A model generated the notes under the pieces. The model saw only the letters and a program-made list of their open reading frames with translations, was not told the origin of the DNA and did no database searches. From Hysterangium stoloniferum (lineage: Eukaryota > Basidiomycota > Agaricomycetes > Hysterangiales > Hysterangiaceae), in contig WHVD01000006.1 of NCBI GenBank assembly GCA_015178975.1, positions 124,001 through 188,000 of the forward strand: a stretch of DNA of 64,000 nucleotides, in the 5' to 3' direction. Positions 33,556 through 45,482 of this stretch are shown here, piece by piece (position 1 is the stretch's first letter; each line of letters starts with the position of its first letter). The position numbers and the translations under genes are program-made.

Positions 33556-34798
33556 GCCACTGTGTCCACTTTATGTGGGTCCATTTTTATACCTTTATCG
33601 TTAATCACATGTCCTAGAACTTGTAACTCCAAAGCAAACAAGTGCATCTTGTTTACTGCCAAATATAATTTTTCCCAATGGAGCACTGTAAACACAGTGT
33701 ATAGGTGCTTCACATGATCACTAATGGAATCGGAATATATGACAATATCATCCAAGTATACATCCATAAAGATACCAATGTATGGTGCAAATATGTGGTT
33801 CATCAGTGTCTGGTAGGTGGAAGGACCATTGTAATCCCTGATTTGTAATGTTAGGCTTTCCATAGTGCCATCAGGAGAGGTAAACAATGTCCGGTGGACA
33901 TGCTCGGGAACCACACAGATCTGCTCATAAGCATCCTTTCCATCTATCAGATTCCAATACTTATGGCACACAACATTCCATAGAATGGCTTCAATATCTG
34001 GCAAGGGGGTAGCCAGCTTATATGTGTTAGCATTCTGCTCACACTTATCCACTACTGTGCATATTCACAAAGTGCCATCAGCCTTTGGAGGTTTAGGAAT
34101 AATGAGCATTGGAGCTGCATTCATGCCTGTGGCTACCCTCCACCTCCCATTCCTGAGATACGCCATTTTTTTTCATGCCATAGCTCCCTCATTGCTTCAG
34201 GACATTTGGATGGTCTCCAGGAGTAAGCTTTGGCATCATCAATGATTGGAATGGTATGATTAACAGCCCTTAATGGTGGCAGTGCTGTTGATGCAGTGTC
34301 TGGGTCAAGGTCAGCCACTTTAGCACATAAGTCTGCCCTTAAGCTTTCTAACTTGTCGTCAAAAATTTCTGCTACTGCAGAATGGAGAGTCTCAATGGTA
34401 TCTCCTTCCATGGGAAGTGGTAGAGGAAACCCAATGTTGACCCTTGTAGGATTCAAGCCAAGCATCACTCCATGTTGAAAAATAAATGGAGTCCTCAAAA
34501 TCAAATCATAAGAATTGAGGTCGGCTACATCAAAATGACATGAACAATTTATGTTCTGGTACACAAACTGAGCAGTTGCTGAATAATTGATTTTAGATCT
34601 CAACCCGTGAACAGCCAATTGAATGGTGAGGGGTTTGAGCAGTGAATCCTTAATAACTCCTAACTGATCGACCAACGTTGTGGACATAAAATCTGTGAGT
34701 GACCCACTATCAATTAAAGCTTTTACAGGTCGTCCATTAATGAATGCTTCAATGACAACTGGTTTAGGCAGCCACTGAGTAAAGTCCTTGGGCTGCAT
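33556..34798 (-). pseudogene. Gypsy-D protease and reverse transcriptase
   Basis: The protease carries AFINGRPVKALIDSGSLTDF near 34740. The reverse transcriptase shows fingers and palm blocks ending in FMDVYLDDIVIYSDSISDH at about 33740 and a DKGIKMDPHKVDTVA end immediately before the LTR-like insertion; the sequence continues with NWKILANKQLLAGFLGAVGY beyond it. Decayed fossil. Confidence 0.8.
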
Positions 34799-34989
34799 TG
34801 AAGTATGCTTGACTGTTTCAATACCTCCATTTTTAATTGACTCCTTTTAGGTCCTAATGTTTTCCTCCTGGTGACATGGGCAGCATTTGCAAAAACAATA
34901 GGTTCTGACGAATCCTCCCTGGATTCTCCCCAAGTTAATATCTGAAGTATGGTCCATTCCTCATGTTGCAGATGGTTGGCTGTCACAGT

Positions 34990-37900
34990 GTATGTTATTC
35001 ATAATTCACGATCGCAAATCTCATATAACCCTGCAGTAAAGAAAACTTGGAATCGCTGCTGCTCCACTCCATTTGCATCATTAAAGACACTTGTCTTATA
35101 GTAGACTCAAAAACAGAGATCCAGAAGATTGCACATTGCCTCTTAACAATACCTTCAAAATGCAGGCATATCTTCAGAGAAACCAGGTATATGTTCCTCA
35201 TAGACAGCCTCTATTTTATCATCCATGTTCTCATTCAGCCTGAACACAGACCAGGGCATAAACAGAGTTAGGTCAGTGTGGTTCTCATCCCATATCTGAA
35301 GTCCCAACTCTTCTGTATGTACCCTAAACCAGGCTTCAGGATTAATCCCCTCCTGCAGTGCTTCTTCCAGTGTAAAGTACTCCTTCAGGGCTTCAAGAAG
35401 ATGCTGTGCTGGACTAGTTCCATCTGACTCCAGTGGGTCCTCATCCTCCATTGCTTCCCATTGGGTAGTCCCCCCTGCCATTGGGATAGCAGTGCTAACC
35501 ACTTGCACCATTTCCCAGTCACCACTAAAGAGGGCTTGTTTCGTAATCACCATGTATAAATGGGGTTGTAAGTGATCATACACCCAATGCATACCATCAA
35601 AAGATACCTGAAACCGTTCTGTGTGTCACATTCTGCCATGGATTCAATTCGCGAAAAATGTGTACAACAATGCTGTTGTATAATCCTTGCAACTGTAATA
35701 TGGTCTGCACAGTCATCAGTGAGCTTTTTCCCTAACCATTCAGGGTCATTCACAATGCTTTGAGCAACAGTAAATCCTGGTTTCCTACATTCAACTTTGC
35801 CAATTTGAAGAGGGTCCCCAGGTATGACATTGTCTCTCACCCTGAAGTCTTTGATCTAATAGGACACCTCAAACCTTGTCAGCAGATTTTGACCCTCAGC
35901 TATGGCAGTATCTGGCCCAAAATACTCTGTGATTGATCTCTGCAGCCAGGCAGCATAAATTTGATTGTGTAAGTTATTGAACTTCTGTTGTGTCTCCTCA
36001 TCCCTAAGCACAAATGAGGCCATATGTAGTTGTAACTCTGCCCACTCTTTCTTTCTTTCCAAATTGGTAAGTCATTTTACTCGGACAGATCCAGCAGACA
36101 TGGCTACCCCCTTTTTCGATGCCGACACAACCTTCCTGTTGGGACAGTTGCAGGATTGATGACCCTCATTCTTGCAAGAGAAACATTACCCCTCCACTTG
36201 AAGTTGATTCATCTCACTCCAACTTAATCTAGGACTCGGTTCAAGAGTGGTACTTGGGGTCCAGATGGCTTGGACTGGTAATTTCTCACCCCTTGGGTAT
36301 CAGCCTTCTGCCCAGTCTGACTCACTAGGTCTTTCTTTCAGGGCCATATCCAAGATGATCTGGACAATGCATTTTCCCTTCTCCCTTTTTCTGCCATCTG
36401 AAATTCTTGTGCAGCCTCAAACCGGGTAGCAGTTTTGATAAGTTTCTTCCATGACATATTGTCAGGATTAAGTCCATTATCTAACCACTTCTCTTTAATA
36501 TAGTCATATGCCCCGTCCCACACGATTTGCTTTAGTTGTCACTCGTGGATGTCAGGAAACCTCCTTGCATTATTTTTGACATCTCATGCAAAATCACAAA
36601 AACACTTTCTACCCTGCCTAGTGGATGTAAGTTGCTTTCGAAGATGCACCTTATAATCAGCAGGAAAGCAATAATTGAATAGGCCATCATACACAGCCTT
36701 CAAGGTCCACTTCTGTTTGCTCAAAGCTACATGCTTCATATAGAAGGAGCTTGCCTTTCCATCAAGGAAGTATATAATCAATTTCATTGCCCACTTGTAA
36801 TCTAACCCATTGATCTCTGCCCAGAGATCATACATAGGCATATATAAATGCTTCAAGAATGTCAATCTCAGCAGTGCCTGTGTAGATCACAGCTTGCTTA
36901 GTCTTAACTCCAGCAAGCAGCTTTTTGGTTTGTTTCACCTCAGCCATGGACCATTTGTGTTTGTCCTTTCTTATGTGCTGAGAGTAGGTGAGTTTTTCTT
37001 TCTATGCTTCCTTCCTGTTTCAGATCAACTTAGGGGAGTATCCCCTGATCCTGACCCAGACACAGGGGAGTCGGTGCTACATTCACTGGCTGATGAATCT
37101 GACTCAGTAGCTGTGCTATCCGACGACTCATCATCTCCATTGCTAGAAGATGAGCTGCTTGAATGGGATGGTGGTCCAAATTTCCCTTGCCCTCCTACTG
37201 CAAAGTACCCACCCTCTGGCACTTGTGAAACTTCTGTACATAACAGCTAGTAACTTTCTTGGGCTTCTGCTCTTTTTTTGGCTGACTATTCTGCATTTCA
37301 CTCCCTTTGTGCAGGTTCTTTAAGGGACATTCACCTTCCATTCTTTCCCTCCCTTTGTTGGACGGTGTTGGCAACTTCTTTTTAGATCCATCTGCATTTG
37401 CAGGCTCTAACATAGAAGATATGGGTTTGGTTGTCATTTTCCTCCACCTCAATGACAATGGCACTAAGATCTATGGATGAATGGGGAAAGATTCGAGAAC
37501 TTTCCAACCCTCTAATCCCTCCAGTTTTCACTTTATAAGATAACATCCATGCTTCTGGGAGTGGCCCAAACTGATCTTCATCAGACTCCGAACAATTGGA
37601 CCATTTAAACTTAGCACCCTGGTGGTTCTCGAGTGCCATTTCCTTGGACAGTCCTTCCCCCCTTTCATCACCACTCTCTTCTTCAAACCACTCTGGAAAG
37701 AAGAGTGCTTCTAGGTGAATGAGAGGTTTCCCCTTTTGGTACCTCCTCCAGAAGGTCTTTCGAGGTGCCGCCAGCTCTTCAGGGTACACCAAACCATACT
37801 GGCAAGTCCAGTTGTGGAGGGCGACCTGAGTACTGAGATATTCACTAGGACAGGGGAATGTTGTGTTGTCTTTGCCACTCTCAACAGATTCATTTGAAGC

Positions 37901-38113
37901 TTCACTTACAGGAGCAGAATTGTTCCCACTGGAAGTGGCCATTGAGGAATCAGAGGCAATTTGTGATACCTCTTCCATCTCAGCATCACAGTCCATCCTC
38001 CCCTCTCTTTCTGCATGTGCAGTGTAGATCGGTTCAGGGCCTGTGGCATTCAAAGGTGAAGAGATAATACTCACCATTTCAGTAGTGGGACTATTCAAGT
38101 CATCACTAGCCAC
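34990..38113 (-). pseudogene. Gypsy-D gag and gag-associated region
   Basis: From 38113 leftwards a long acidic, Ser-rich segment, then a Lys-rich part, then a capsid-like stretch (KHLYMPMYDLWAEINGLDYK, 36865-36584), the zinc knuckle (about 36190-36145) and a further region (35840-35155) with no recognised domain. The order fits Gag with an extended C-terminal part. Decayed fossil. Confidence 0.65.
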
Positions 38114-38208
38114 CTATTGTCGAGCAATTCTCTTGCTCCACACAGAAATTGCACTTCAGACAGTGCCTCAATGAGTGACAGATTGATTAATCTCGGACAT
38201 CATGGTGA

Positions 38209-38612
38209 GAATATATTTGTGTAGTTTTATTGCATCCATGCATTTTTTTTTTTTATTGTTTAAAACCTAGTGGGTGATCAGTCCACTAGTATAGAATATA
38301 AAAAGAATATGAAGTTGGAGACAAAGTACTCAAAAAGTGTAAGGTTCAGCTTTGTAGATAGTATAATCCTTCAGTTGAGCTCTTACGAAGAGGAATGCAC
38401 AGAGTAGGAATAGGCTCCAATTCAAAAATTACTACCGTAACTAGGGGTGGTTTCCCTATATATGCTAGCATTCGTAGACTAAACCCCCTAATGACAGATA
38501 ATAGAAATGAAATGGTGCAATGATCGGAAAATAATCTACCCTCTATTTACCTCCTGAGACAAGGTGGTGGACCACCCCATGCCAAGTCTGCCACCAGGTC
38601 CACTCCCGTTAC
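38209..38612 (-). repeat. Probable 5' LTR of Gypsy-D
   Basis: Sequence between the gag leader and 38612, ending CTCCCGTTACA on the plus strand. On the minus strand it begins TGTAACGGGAG. The partner LTR is not visible in the window, so the inner boundary near 38209-38212 is a guess. Confidence 0.45.
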
Positions 38613-39657
38613 ACTGATGTTCTGATCATTGTGTAAACTGATGCTTCCAATTATGCAATTGCTGCAATCCTTTCCATCCAAGATTCTGACAGCAAAATTC
38701 ACCCAGCCACATTTCTTTCCCAGATACTTTCAATTTCCAAACTCAATTATAATATTCATGATAAGGAACTTTTGGCTATCTTTGAGGCTTTCAAACATTG
38801 GTGGCACTATCTCGAATGTTCTGCAATTCCAGTCAATGTCATTACCAATCACAAAAATTTGGAATATTTTTCAACTACTAAACTTTTGACCCATCAGCAA
38901 GCCCAATGGTCCAAATTTCTTTCCACTTTCTACATGATTATCCATTTCCAACCTGGATGTCTTAGTGGAAAACCAGATGCCATGACTTGATGATGGGATG
39001 TCTATCCTAAACAGGAGGAAAGTAACTACACCATTGTTAACCCACACAATATGAAACTAGTTTTTACAATGTAACAACTTTCTGCATCTATCTGAGTGAC
39101 TTCTCTCTACCATCCAATTATGTGTAGCATGGACATTGAGCAACTACATCAAGATATCCTCCCTGCACTTACTTCCAATCCTGCTCTCAAGTCACACTTT
39201 GAAGTTCCTGAAGTTCCTGATCAACCCTGGTGGTTCCAAGACTCTCAAGATTTCATCCATCTCAATGGACATATTTATGTTCCAGATTCCAACAATCTCC
39301 AACTCTGCATATTTCAGTACAAACACAATCATCCAATCTCCAGACATTATGGCATCAACAACACTCTTGGATTAATCTGAAGAGAATACACTTGGCCCAA
39401 CCTCCCAAGATTTCATAACCCAGTTCTGTAAGTCATGCACCACTTGCTTACACTCCAAATCCCAGTGATATAAGCTGTACCACCTTCTCAAGCAACTTCC
39501 AATACCAGAAAAACCCTGGAACTAAATTTTCATGGATTTCATCAAACAACTTTTATCTTCAGAAAGTTATACATCCATCCTCATTGTTGTAGACCAATTC
39601 TCAAAACAAGGAATTTTCATACCCACTCATGATACAATTACATCCTTGCAACTAGCA

Positions 39658-40259
39658 TGTTAAGTGCCATGTTGGGAACTTATTCCAGAACTATCAGAAA
39701 GTGACTGGGAAACTGGGAAACTTCCAAATAGAGTCAGGATGTCAGCTTCAGTTTATGTGCTGTGCCTCTACACAAACACTCAAAGTCCTTAATTTCAGAG
39801 ACAGGATTTACACTGGAGGATACAGATATTCAGTGTTCCAAAGAGTTCCAAATATCAAGTGTACAGAGAGAAGGAAGGAATAAGAAACTAAGTTGATATT
39901 AGATCTAATATAAAGTACAAATTTGCAGAAACTAATATAAGTTTTCTCATTATTGTACTACAAACTAAGATCACAATAAGATGGAATCAGTAGTATTCCG
40001 AAATGAGAATACAATAAGATGGACTAAGGAAAGTATTCTGAAATGGGAATACAATAAGCAAACAAGTGAATACTTGTCAATCAACAAGTTACCAAATGTG
40101 GAACAAGGATGAGATCTGGAAGTATGGGAACTATGAATGTTCTGTAGTCAGAAGTCAGAATCAGATATTGAGGCAGGAAGTCAGATTAGAGACTTGGGGT
40201 GGAGGTCGGATATTTCAGATGATATTGGATATTGAAGTATCTGGGAATGGGTCATAACA
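39658..40259 (-). mobile_element. Solo Gypsy-B LTR (602 bp)
   Basis: Runs from TGTTAAGTGCC to GGGTCATAACA and is flanked by the 5-bp duplication TAGCA (39653-39657 and 40260-40264). It interrupts the integrase region of the remnant. Confidence 0.9.
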
Positions 40260-40897
40260 TAGCAGAACTTTTCATCATTCAAATATTCTCCAAACATGGT
40301 GTTCTGTCTCACATAACTTCTGATTGAGGTTCCAAGTTCATCTCCCATTTCTTCAAGTCTCTTGGAAAAGCTCTTAACATGAAGTCACACTTCACCTTGG
40401 GATATCATCTGGAAGGTGATGGACAAACAGAAGGTGTCAACCAAACACTGGAACAATACCTCTGCATTTATTGTAACTATAACAGGACAATTGGAAATCC
40501 CTTCTTCTGCTTGTTGAATTTGCTTACAACAACTCTCTGAATGCCACTACTGGCATTTCACCCTTCTTTGCCAATAAAGGATACAATCCTAATCTTGCAG
40601 TCCATCCTGAACAAGATCTTGCATCTGCTTGTGCTCAAGAATTTATTACTGACCTTGATGAGTTATACCAGGAACTTCAGAAAGCTATTTCTTACACCCA
40701 GGAACTTTACCAATGTTCTTCAGATAAACACAGAATCCTGCCTCCTAACTTCAAGATTGGAGACCATGGTTTTGTGAAAGCTCAATTCTTCCAAACTATC
40801 TGACCTTCCAAAAAACTCACCAAGAAATTCTTAGGTCCTTTCAAGATCATAGCACAACCTGGCTCACTTTCCTGGACTCTCTGACTTCCTGACAGTA

Positions 40898-41651
40898 TGT
40901 TAAGAACAGAAAACTGACTAATGTCAGTTGGCTGACAGGGACCGATTGGAAGGACTTGGCTTCAGCTTATGTGCTGCGCCCTTGCAAGTTAGTGTCAGGT
41001 GTCCTTAAATTTCGGGTGGGCAAAAACTAGTCCTATTGAATTCTTCACAGTGAGTTACCGATCAGAACTGAAGGATAAGCCAAGTGTCAGGCCGAGTGGT
41101 CAGAGGCCAAGGGTGGGTGAGCACACACCGAGGCAGGGAGCGGGATACTTAGAGTGAGACTTATGAGAGATGTATGTGGGTGTTCTGAGTCGATATTCTG
41201 ATTGCCCAGTAGCTACAATTACAGTGGGTCTATATACAAGTTATCGGCATCTAGAAAATACTAACTAAGGGAAGAGTGGAAAATACTATTGACAAATAAG
41301 CTTGACCAGGAACTGGAAGGTTACAATGAGTTTGGAGGCCATTAATTAACCGAGAGCGGGTTTACAAGAAAAGGAAATAGTCCAAGGGTTACAGATATAT
41401 ACGGCATAGGTGAAACATAGAGTAGAGCAGATCAACCTAAGTAAAAAGGGGATGTATTAAAGTATAACCAGATAGTATGAGTATAATTGACAGGGGCGTA
41501 AATGGGGTTTGATTGCCATGAAGGTATATGTCAGTGTTGGGTGACTGACGGTTTCCGATATGATGACTTGATCAATAACCAGAAACGTCAGTCGGTGGTA
41601 ATATCCTTGGGGACCATCAGGTTGTAACACGGTTGCGACACGGTCATAACA
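40898..41651 (-). mobile_element. Solo Gypsy-A LTR (754 bp)
   Basis: Runs from TGTTAAGAACAG to GGTCATAACA with the duplication CAGTA at 40893-40897 and 41652-41656. Its CpG content is higher than that of the surrounding remnant, so it inserted later. Confidence 0.9.
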
Positions 41652-42059
41652 CAGTATGTGAGCAGTTCATCCCATTTTCCACATTTCTATATTAGAGCCT
41701 TGTGTTCCTAACAACATCCTGGAATGTATTTAACCTCTGCCTCCTCCAGTCATTATTGAAGGAGAACCCAAATTTGAAGTTTCCGAGATTTTGGATTCTA
41801 AAATCAACAATTGCTGACATACTTGTAAATTGCTTTATTTAGTCAAGTGGGCAGGCTATGAAGGTACCAATGAAGAAATTTCATGGATATTGGCTATGGA
41901 ACTTGGACATCCTATGGAAATTGTAATCAACTTCCACACCACTTATTCTCATAAACCCAGACCTTTATTGACACTTGGACTTCCATTTTCTTTCCAAGAT
42001 TTTCAAGATCACACCAAGAAATTTTTGCACAAGTCAAACTGTTATAAATATAATAATAC

Positions 42060-44049
42060 AATTATTTCAAGGTTTCCAGTTTTCCAAATCCTTCCTCTGT
42101 TTCAACTCCCATCTCATTCACAATATCCATCCCAATTTCCACTCCCCTCACTATTTCCTCACCTCATCATCATCACTTTCCAACTTCTTTCCCAAAGCCT
42201 ACCTCTCCTCAACCATATCTGTCAACAGACCGTTCAGCTTCCCTTTTTCCTTGTCTACATATCTTTCAGAAACTTGATTATACTGATACTAAGCATTACC
42301 TTCTTCAAGAATTTGTTCTGTCTCCGGAAGTTCTAATTCATCATCTGGAAACCCCTGTCTTGGATATCATTATGGCACTCTAAGGTCTCTTGAGCCTTCA
42401 TCAACTCCAGCCCAATAAATATCATCACATTTACAATATCTTTGAGAAGTCCTATACTGGTACCATCATCTAGGCTCAGCCATACAGTTTCCAAAGGTTT
42501 GGTTGTTTCTGTTAGGAACTGAAAACCAACTAATGTCGGGTAGGCCGATCGGGACCAATCGGAAGGACTTGGCTTCAGCTTATGTGCTGTGCCCTCACAA
42601 GTAACCGTCGGGTGTTCTTAAATTTTGGATGGGCAAAGACTAGTCCTCATGAGTTTCTCACAGTGAGTTGCTAATTGGGACCAAAGGATAAGTCATGTGT
42701 TGGGCCGAGGGGTCAGAGGCTGAAGAGAGGCAAGTGCACACAGAGGTGGGGAGTGGGATACTTAGTGTAAGGCTTATAGAGATGTATGTGGGTGTTCTGA
42801 GTCGATATTCTGATTGCCTAGTATCTACAACTACAGCGGATTCATATACGAATTATTGGCGTCTAGAAAATACTAACTAAGGTAAGAGCAGAAACATTAC
42901 TGACAAATAAACTTGACTAGGAACCGGAAGGTTACAATAAGTTCAGAGGCCGTGATTTAACTGAGAGCGGAATTACAAGAAAAGGAAATAGTCCACGGGT
43001 TACAAGTATATATGGGCATATGTGAAACATAGTGTGGAACAGATCATCATAATAAAAAAGGGACATATCAGAGTATAACCAGATAGTACGAGTATAATTT
43101 GATGGGGGTGTAAATGGGGTTTGATCACCATGAAAGCATACATCAGCATCGGGTGACCAACAGTTTCCGATGCGATGACTTGATCAATAACTTGAAAGGT
43201 CAATAGGTGGCAATAACCTCGGGGACCATCGGGTTGCGACATGGTCATAACAGTTTCTGAGATTTCTGCAATCACTACTTTTTCCATCTTTTCCAATTTC
43301 CCTGCCTTTTCAACCCTCTGAATTTTCTCACCTTTTGGAGTTTGCTTTATAGCAGGAGTGCATAGAATCTTGTTTACCATATACAGGAAACAGGTTCCAC
43401 CCTATTTTACCTTTTGTCTCCAGCAAGTAATACCTTGGTCTGCACATCACTGGCACAGAACTTCATGGGCAGTTTCCATACATTCTGGAGCCCTCGTTTT
43501 TTGTTTCTGTTTAGGATATTAGCCATTTTCCAGAACTCTCACAAATCACTTACTTTTGGACTCAAAGGCCCACCTCTTCCTCCTCATCCACTTCAACAGC
43601 TTTCCACTGTTGTTTTACTGTTATTGGGAACAATGGAATTTTACCTGTTCACTCACCTTTCCTTTCCATTTCTCCTTTAGCTGCTGTTCTTCCACCTTGG
43701 CAGCTTTCCATTTCTTCTCTGCCTCATCCTGCAACCTCCAATCTTCTGCTATTTTCCACAACAATTCCTTCCTCTGCTCCTCTATCTCTTTCTCCACCTT
43801 GACCCACTCCAATACTTTTCCACCTCTTCTGCCTCTCTCAACTCCTGCATCAACTCCTTCACCTCCTCTTGTTGTCACCTTACCTCCTCCATCCTCTGTC
43901 ATTTGCATTGAAGTTCTTCCACTTTCAACATTTTGGCAGTTTTGGCTTCTGAGTTTTCCAGTGTGGTGGTAAATAAGGGATGACAAATGAACATGCAAGT
44001 TGTGGTGAAAGAAAGAAAAATTGCTAATTGAATATTTGGAAGTTTTCAT
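42060..44049 (-). pseudogene. Second copy of the Gypsy-B antisense gene
   Basis: Matches the antisense unit of 8552-9566 in the same relative place. The coiled-coil exon lies at about 44049-43660 and ends in AAAG|GTGAGTG. The next intron has a matching donor (AAAAGTAAGTGA) and acceptor (CCTAAACAG), and the following part carries the ITCWRQKVK ... GGTC motif (about 43440-43390). The helical part (RRQNKFLKK, near 42320) lies beyond the solo LTR. Broken in several places. Conservation of both splice junctions in two diverged copies is the main support that this was a real gene of the element. Confidence 0.6.
42510..43252 (-). mobile_element. Solo Gypsy-A LTR (743 bp)
   Basis: Runs from TGTTAGGAACTG to GGTCATAACA with the duplication GTTTC at 42505-42509 and 43253-43257. 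It splits the antisense gene of the remnant. Confidence 0.9.
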
Positions 44050-44160
44050 ACTCAGACCTGGCCACTGAAACTCTCACTTCCAGACACATAATGGATAACT
44101 GACAGTTCAACGCTCAGTACCTAATCGCCTCCATGGGACTTTGGCCTAACAGGGGGGTAC

Positions 44161-44391
44161 TGTTCCCAGATACTTCAATCTTCCATATGTAATTATCCAT
44201 AACTTTCTGACCTGACTTCTGTTCACGGAACATTTCTAGTTCCCGCACTTCTGAACCTCATCCTTATTCGGTATTTGGTAACTTGTCTGTTGACAAGTAT
44301 TCATTCATTTGCTTGTTGTATTCCCATTTCAGAATACTCATCCTAATCTGTCTTATTGTGATCCTAGTTTGTAGTACAAGAATGAGACCTG
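44161..44391 (+). repeat. Truncated 3' LTR of the Gypsy-B remnant
   Basis: Begins TGTTCCCAGATACTTCAATC right after the polypurine tract and follows the Gypsy-B LTR in reverse until TTTGTAGTACAA, where similarity stops and a dispersed repeat begins. Confidence 0.75.
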
Positions 44392-44690
44392 AGCTTAACA
44401 ATATGATGGTAAATGTAGTGTTTAAGGATGTTATTATTGACCATGAGTAAATATTCAGCAAGGTTGCAAAAGGAGACTAACTTATGTCTTTTAGGTTTAG
44501 TGTATTCAAAAAAGAATATAATTGTATATAATTGTAAATGATTAATAAACTCTGATCACTTTAGAATAAGTTCCTCTGAGCTAGATCATATACATTAATA
44601 AATACTTATGTAGAATTCTTGATACAGAACAAAGTTGCAAGGGTATGTGGGGGGCTTGCCCCCACAGGTCACCTTCACTGGAGACACCCC
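44392..44690 (+). repeat. Dispersed repeat of unknown class, copy 2
   Basis: Related to 27040-27247, ending with the hairpin GGGGGCTTGCCCCC and then CAGGTCAC. No coding region. Confidence 0.55.
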
Positions 44691-45482
44691 AAGGTTTATA
44701 GAGTTGGAGAACCATCTGAAAATCTTAATATTTAACCAAATTTACTAAACATTTTTTAACTGGCAAAGTGTTTTAAATTTTGAAATTTTAGTTGGTTTTT
44801 TCAAGGTAGAAAATCACATCTGAAACCCTTAAAGATCTGCATACATAAGAGCTCTGAGGAAACATCATCAGTCAGAGTTTCCTGTTAAAAATTTTGAAGG
44901 TTTTCATATATGATTTTTCACTTTGGAAAACCCTCCTAAAACTTAAAAATTTCAAAGAGTTCTCATCAGTTCATCAGTTCAAAAAATTCTTAGGCAATTT
45001 GGCCAAATATTAAGATTTTCGGAAACTTTTCAAACTCCAAAAACCTTGGGGTGCCTTCAGTGCCTTGTATGTCCTCTACTCTATGGAATAGTCGCTTTCG
45101 AATGCGCCAAGGTTTATGGAATTCAATGCAGGAGAAGTCTTAGGGCGACCGACGATGGCTTCTCGCGACCGGTTCGTTATCACTGCCGATTTGTCATATC
45201 GGGAGACATTAATATAGCGTGTAGGATCGACATCGGAAAGTATCAACCCGCGACACCCGTTGTCACAACTCACTTCAGTTTCTGAACGAGAAGTTGTCAC
45301 AGGCATGGTTCCGCTGATATACTCTGCTCTTTAAAAGGTCTTTCGTAGCCTGTCTTCATTTTCTTTTCAATATTTGCCGAACTCATACCGAGGCTGTTAG
45401 ATTAATTTTATTCTGACCCCTTACAAGTTCAAATTTACTGTTCGAAGCACACAGACGCCCCTCCCAGCAAATTTATCACGGG
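44691..45482. other. Boundary between repeat block and gene block; upstream region of the permease gene
   Basis: Bases 44691-45050 are AT-rich and CpG-free, without a gene. From about 45080 CpG and base composition change sharply to the level of the host genes. A TTTAAAAGG sequence at about 45331-45340 and CT-rich stretches lie some 100-150 bp before the permease start codon and may belong to its promoter. Confidence 0.45.

Larger units (their letters stand above)
28606..38612 (-). mobile_element. Ty3/gypsy chromodomain retrotransposon of a different lineage (Gypsy-D), old
   Basis: A minus-strand gypsy element unlike A and B. From right to left: a probable 5' LTR (about 38210-38612), gag (about 38113-36100) with the zinc knuckle CFSCKNEGHQSCNCP, a further gag-side region (about 36060-34990), protease (34798-34150, ALIDSGSLTDF), reverse transcriptase (34052-33556, YLDDIVIYS), continued reverse transcriptase and RNase H (31600-30950), integrase (30400-29500) and a chromodomain (about 29230-28927, EVLW then STCLPYQDVQH). 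The left LTR was not found. CpG is scarce and the frame is broken ten or more times, so it is old. It carries the LTR-like insertion at 31605-33555. Confidence 0.82.
38613..44391 (+). mobile_element. Old CpG-depleted Gypsy-B remnant with three solo LTR insertions
   Basis: Plus-strand copy of the Gypsy-B family, truncated at the start of RNase H (the TDASNYAIAAILSIQDSD region). It continues through integrase (about 39200-40860), chromodomain (about 41755-41950, LVKWAGYEGTNEEISWIL), the antisense gene region (42060-44049 on the minus strand), polypurine tract (44137-44160) and about 230 bp of 3' LTR (44161-44391). Solo LTRs are inserted at 39658, 40898 and 42510. CpG is almost absent compared with the copy at 7889-22606, and the frame is broken many times, so it is much older than its nested LTRs. 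Confidence 0.85.
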
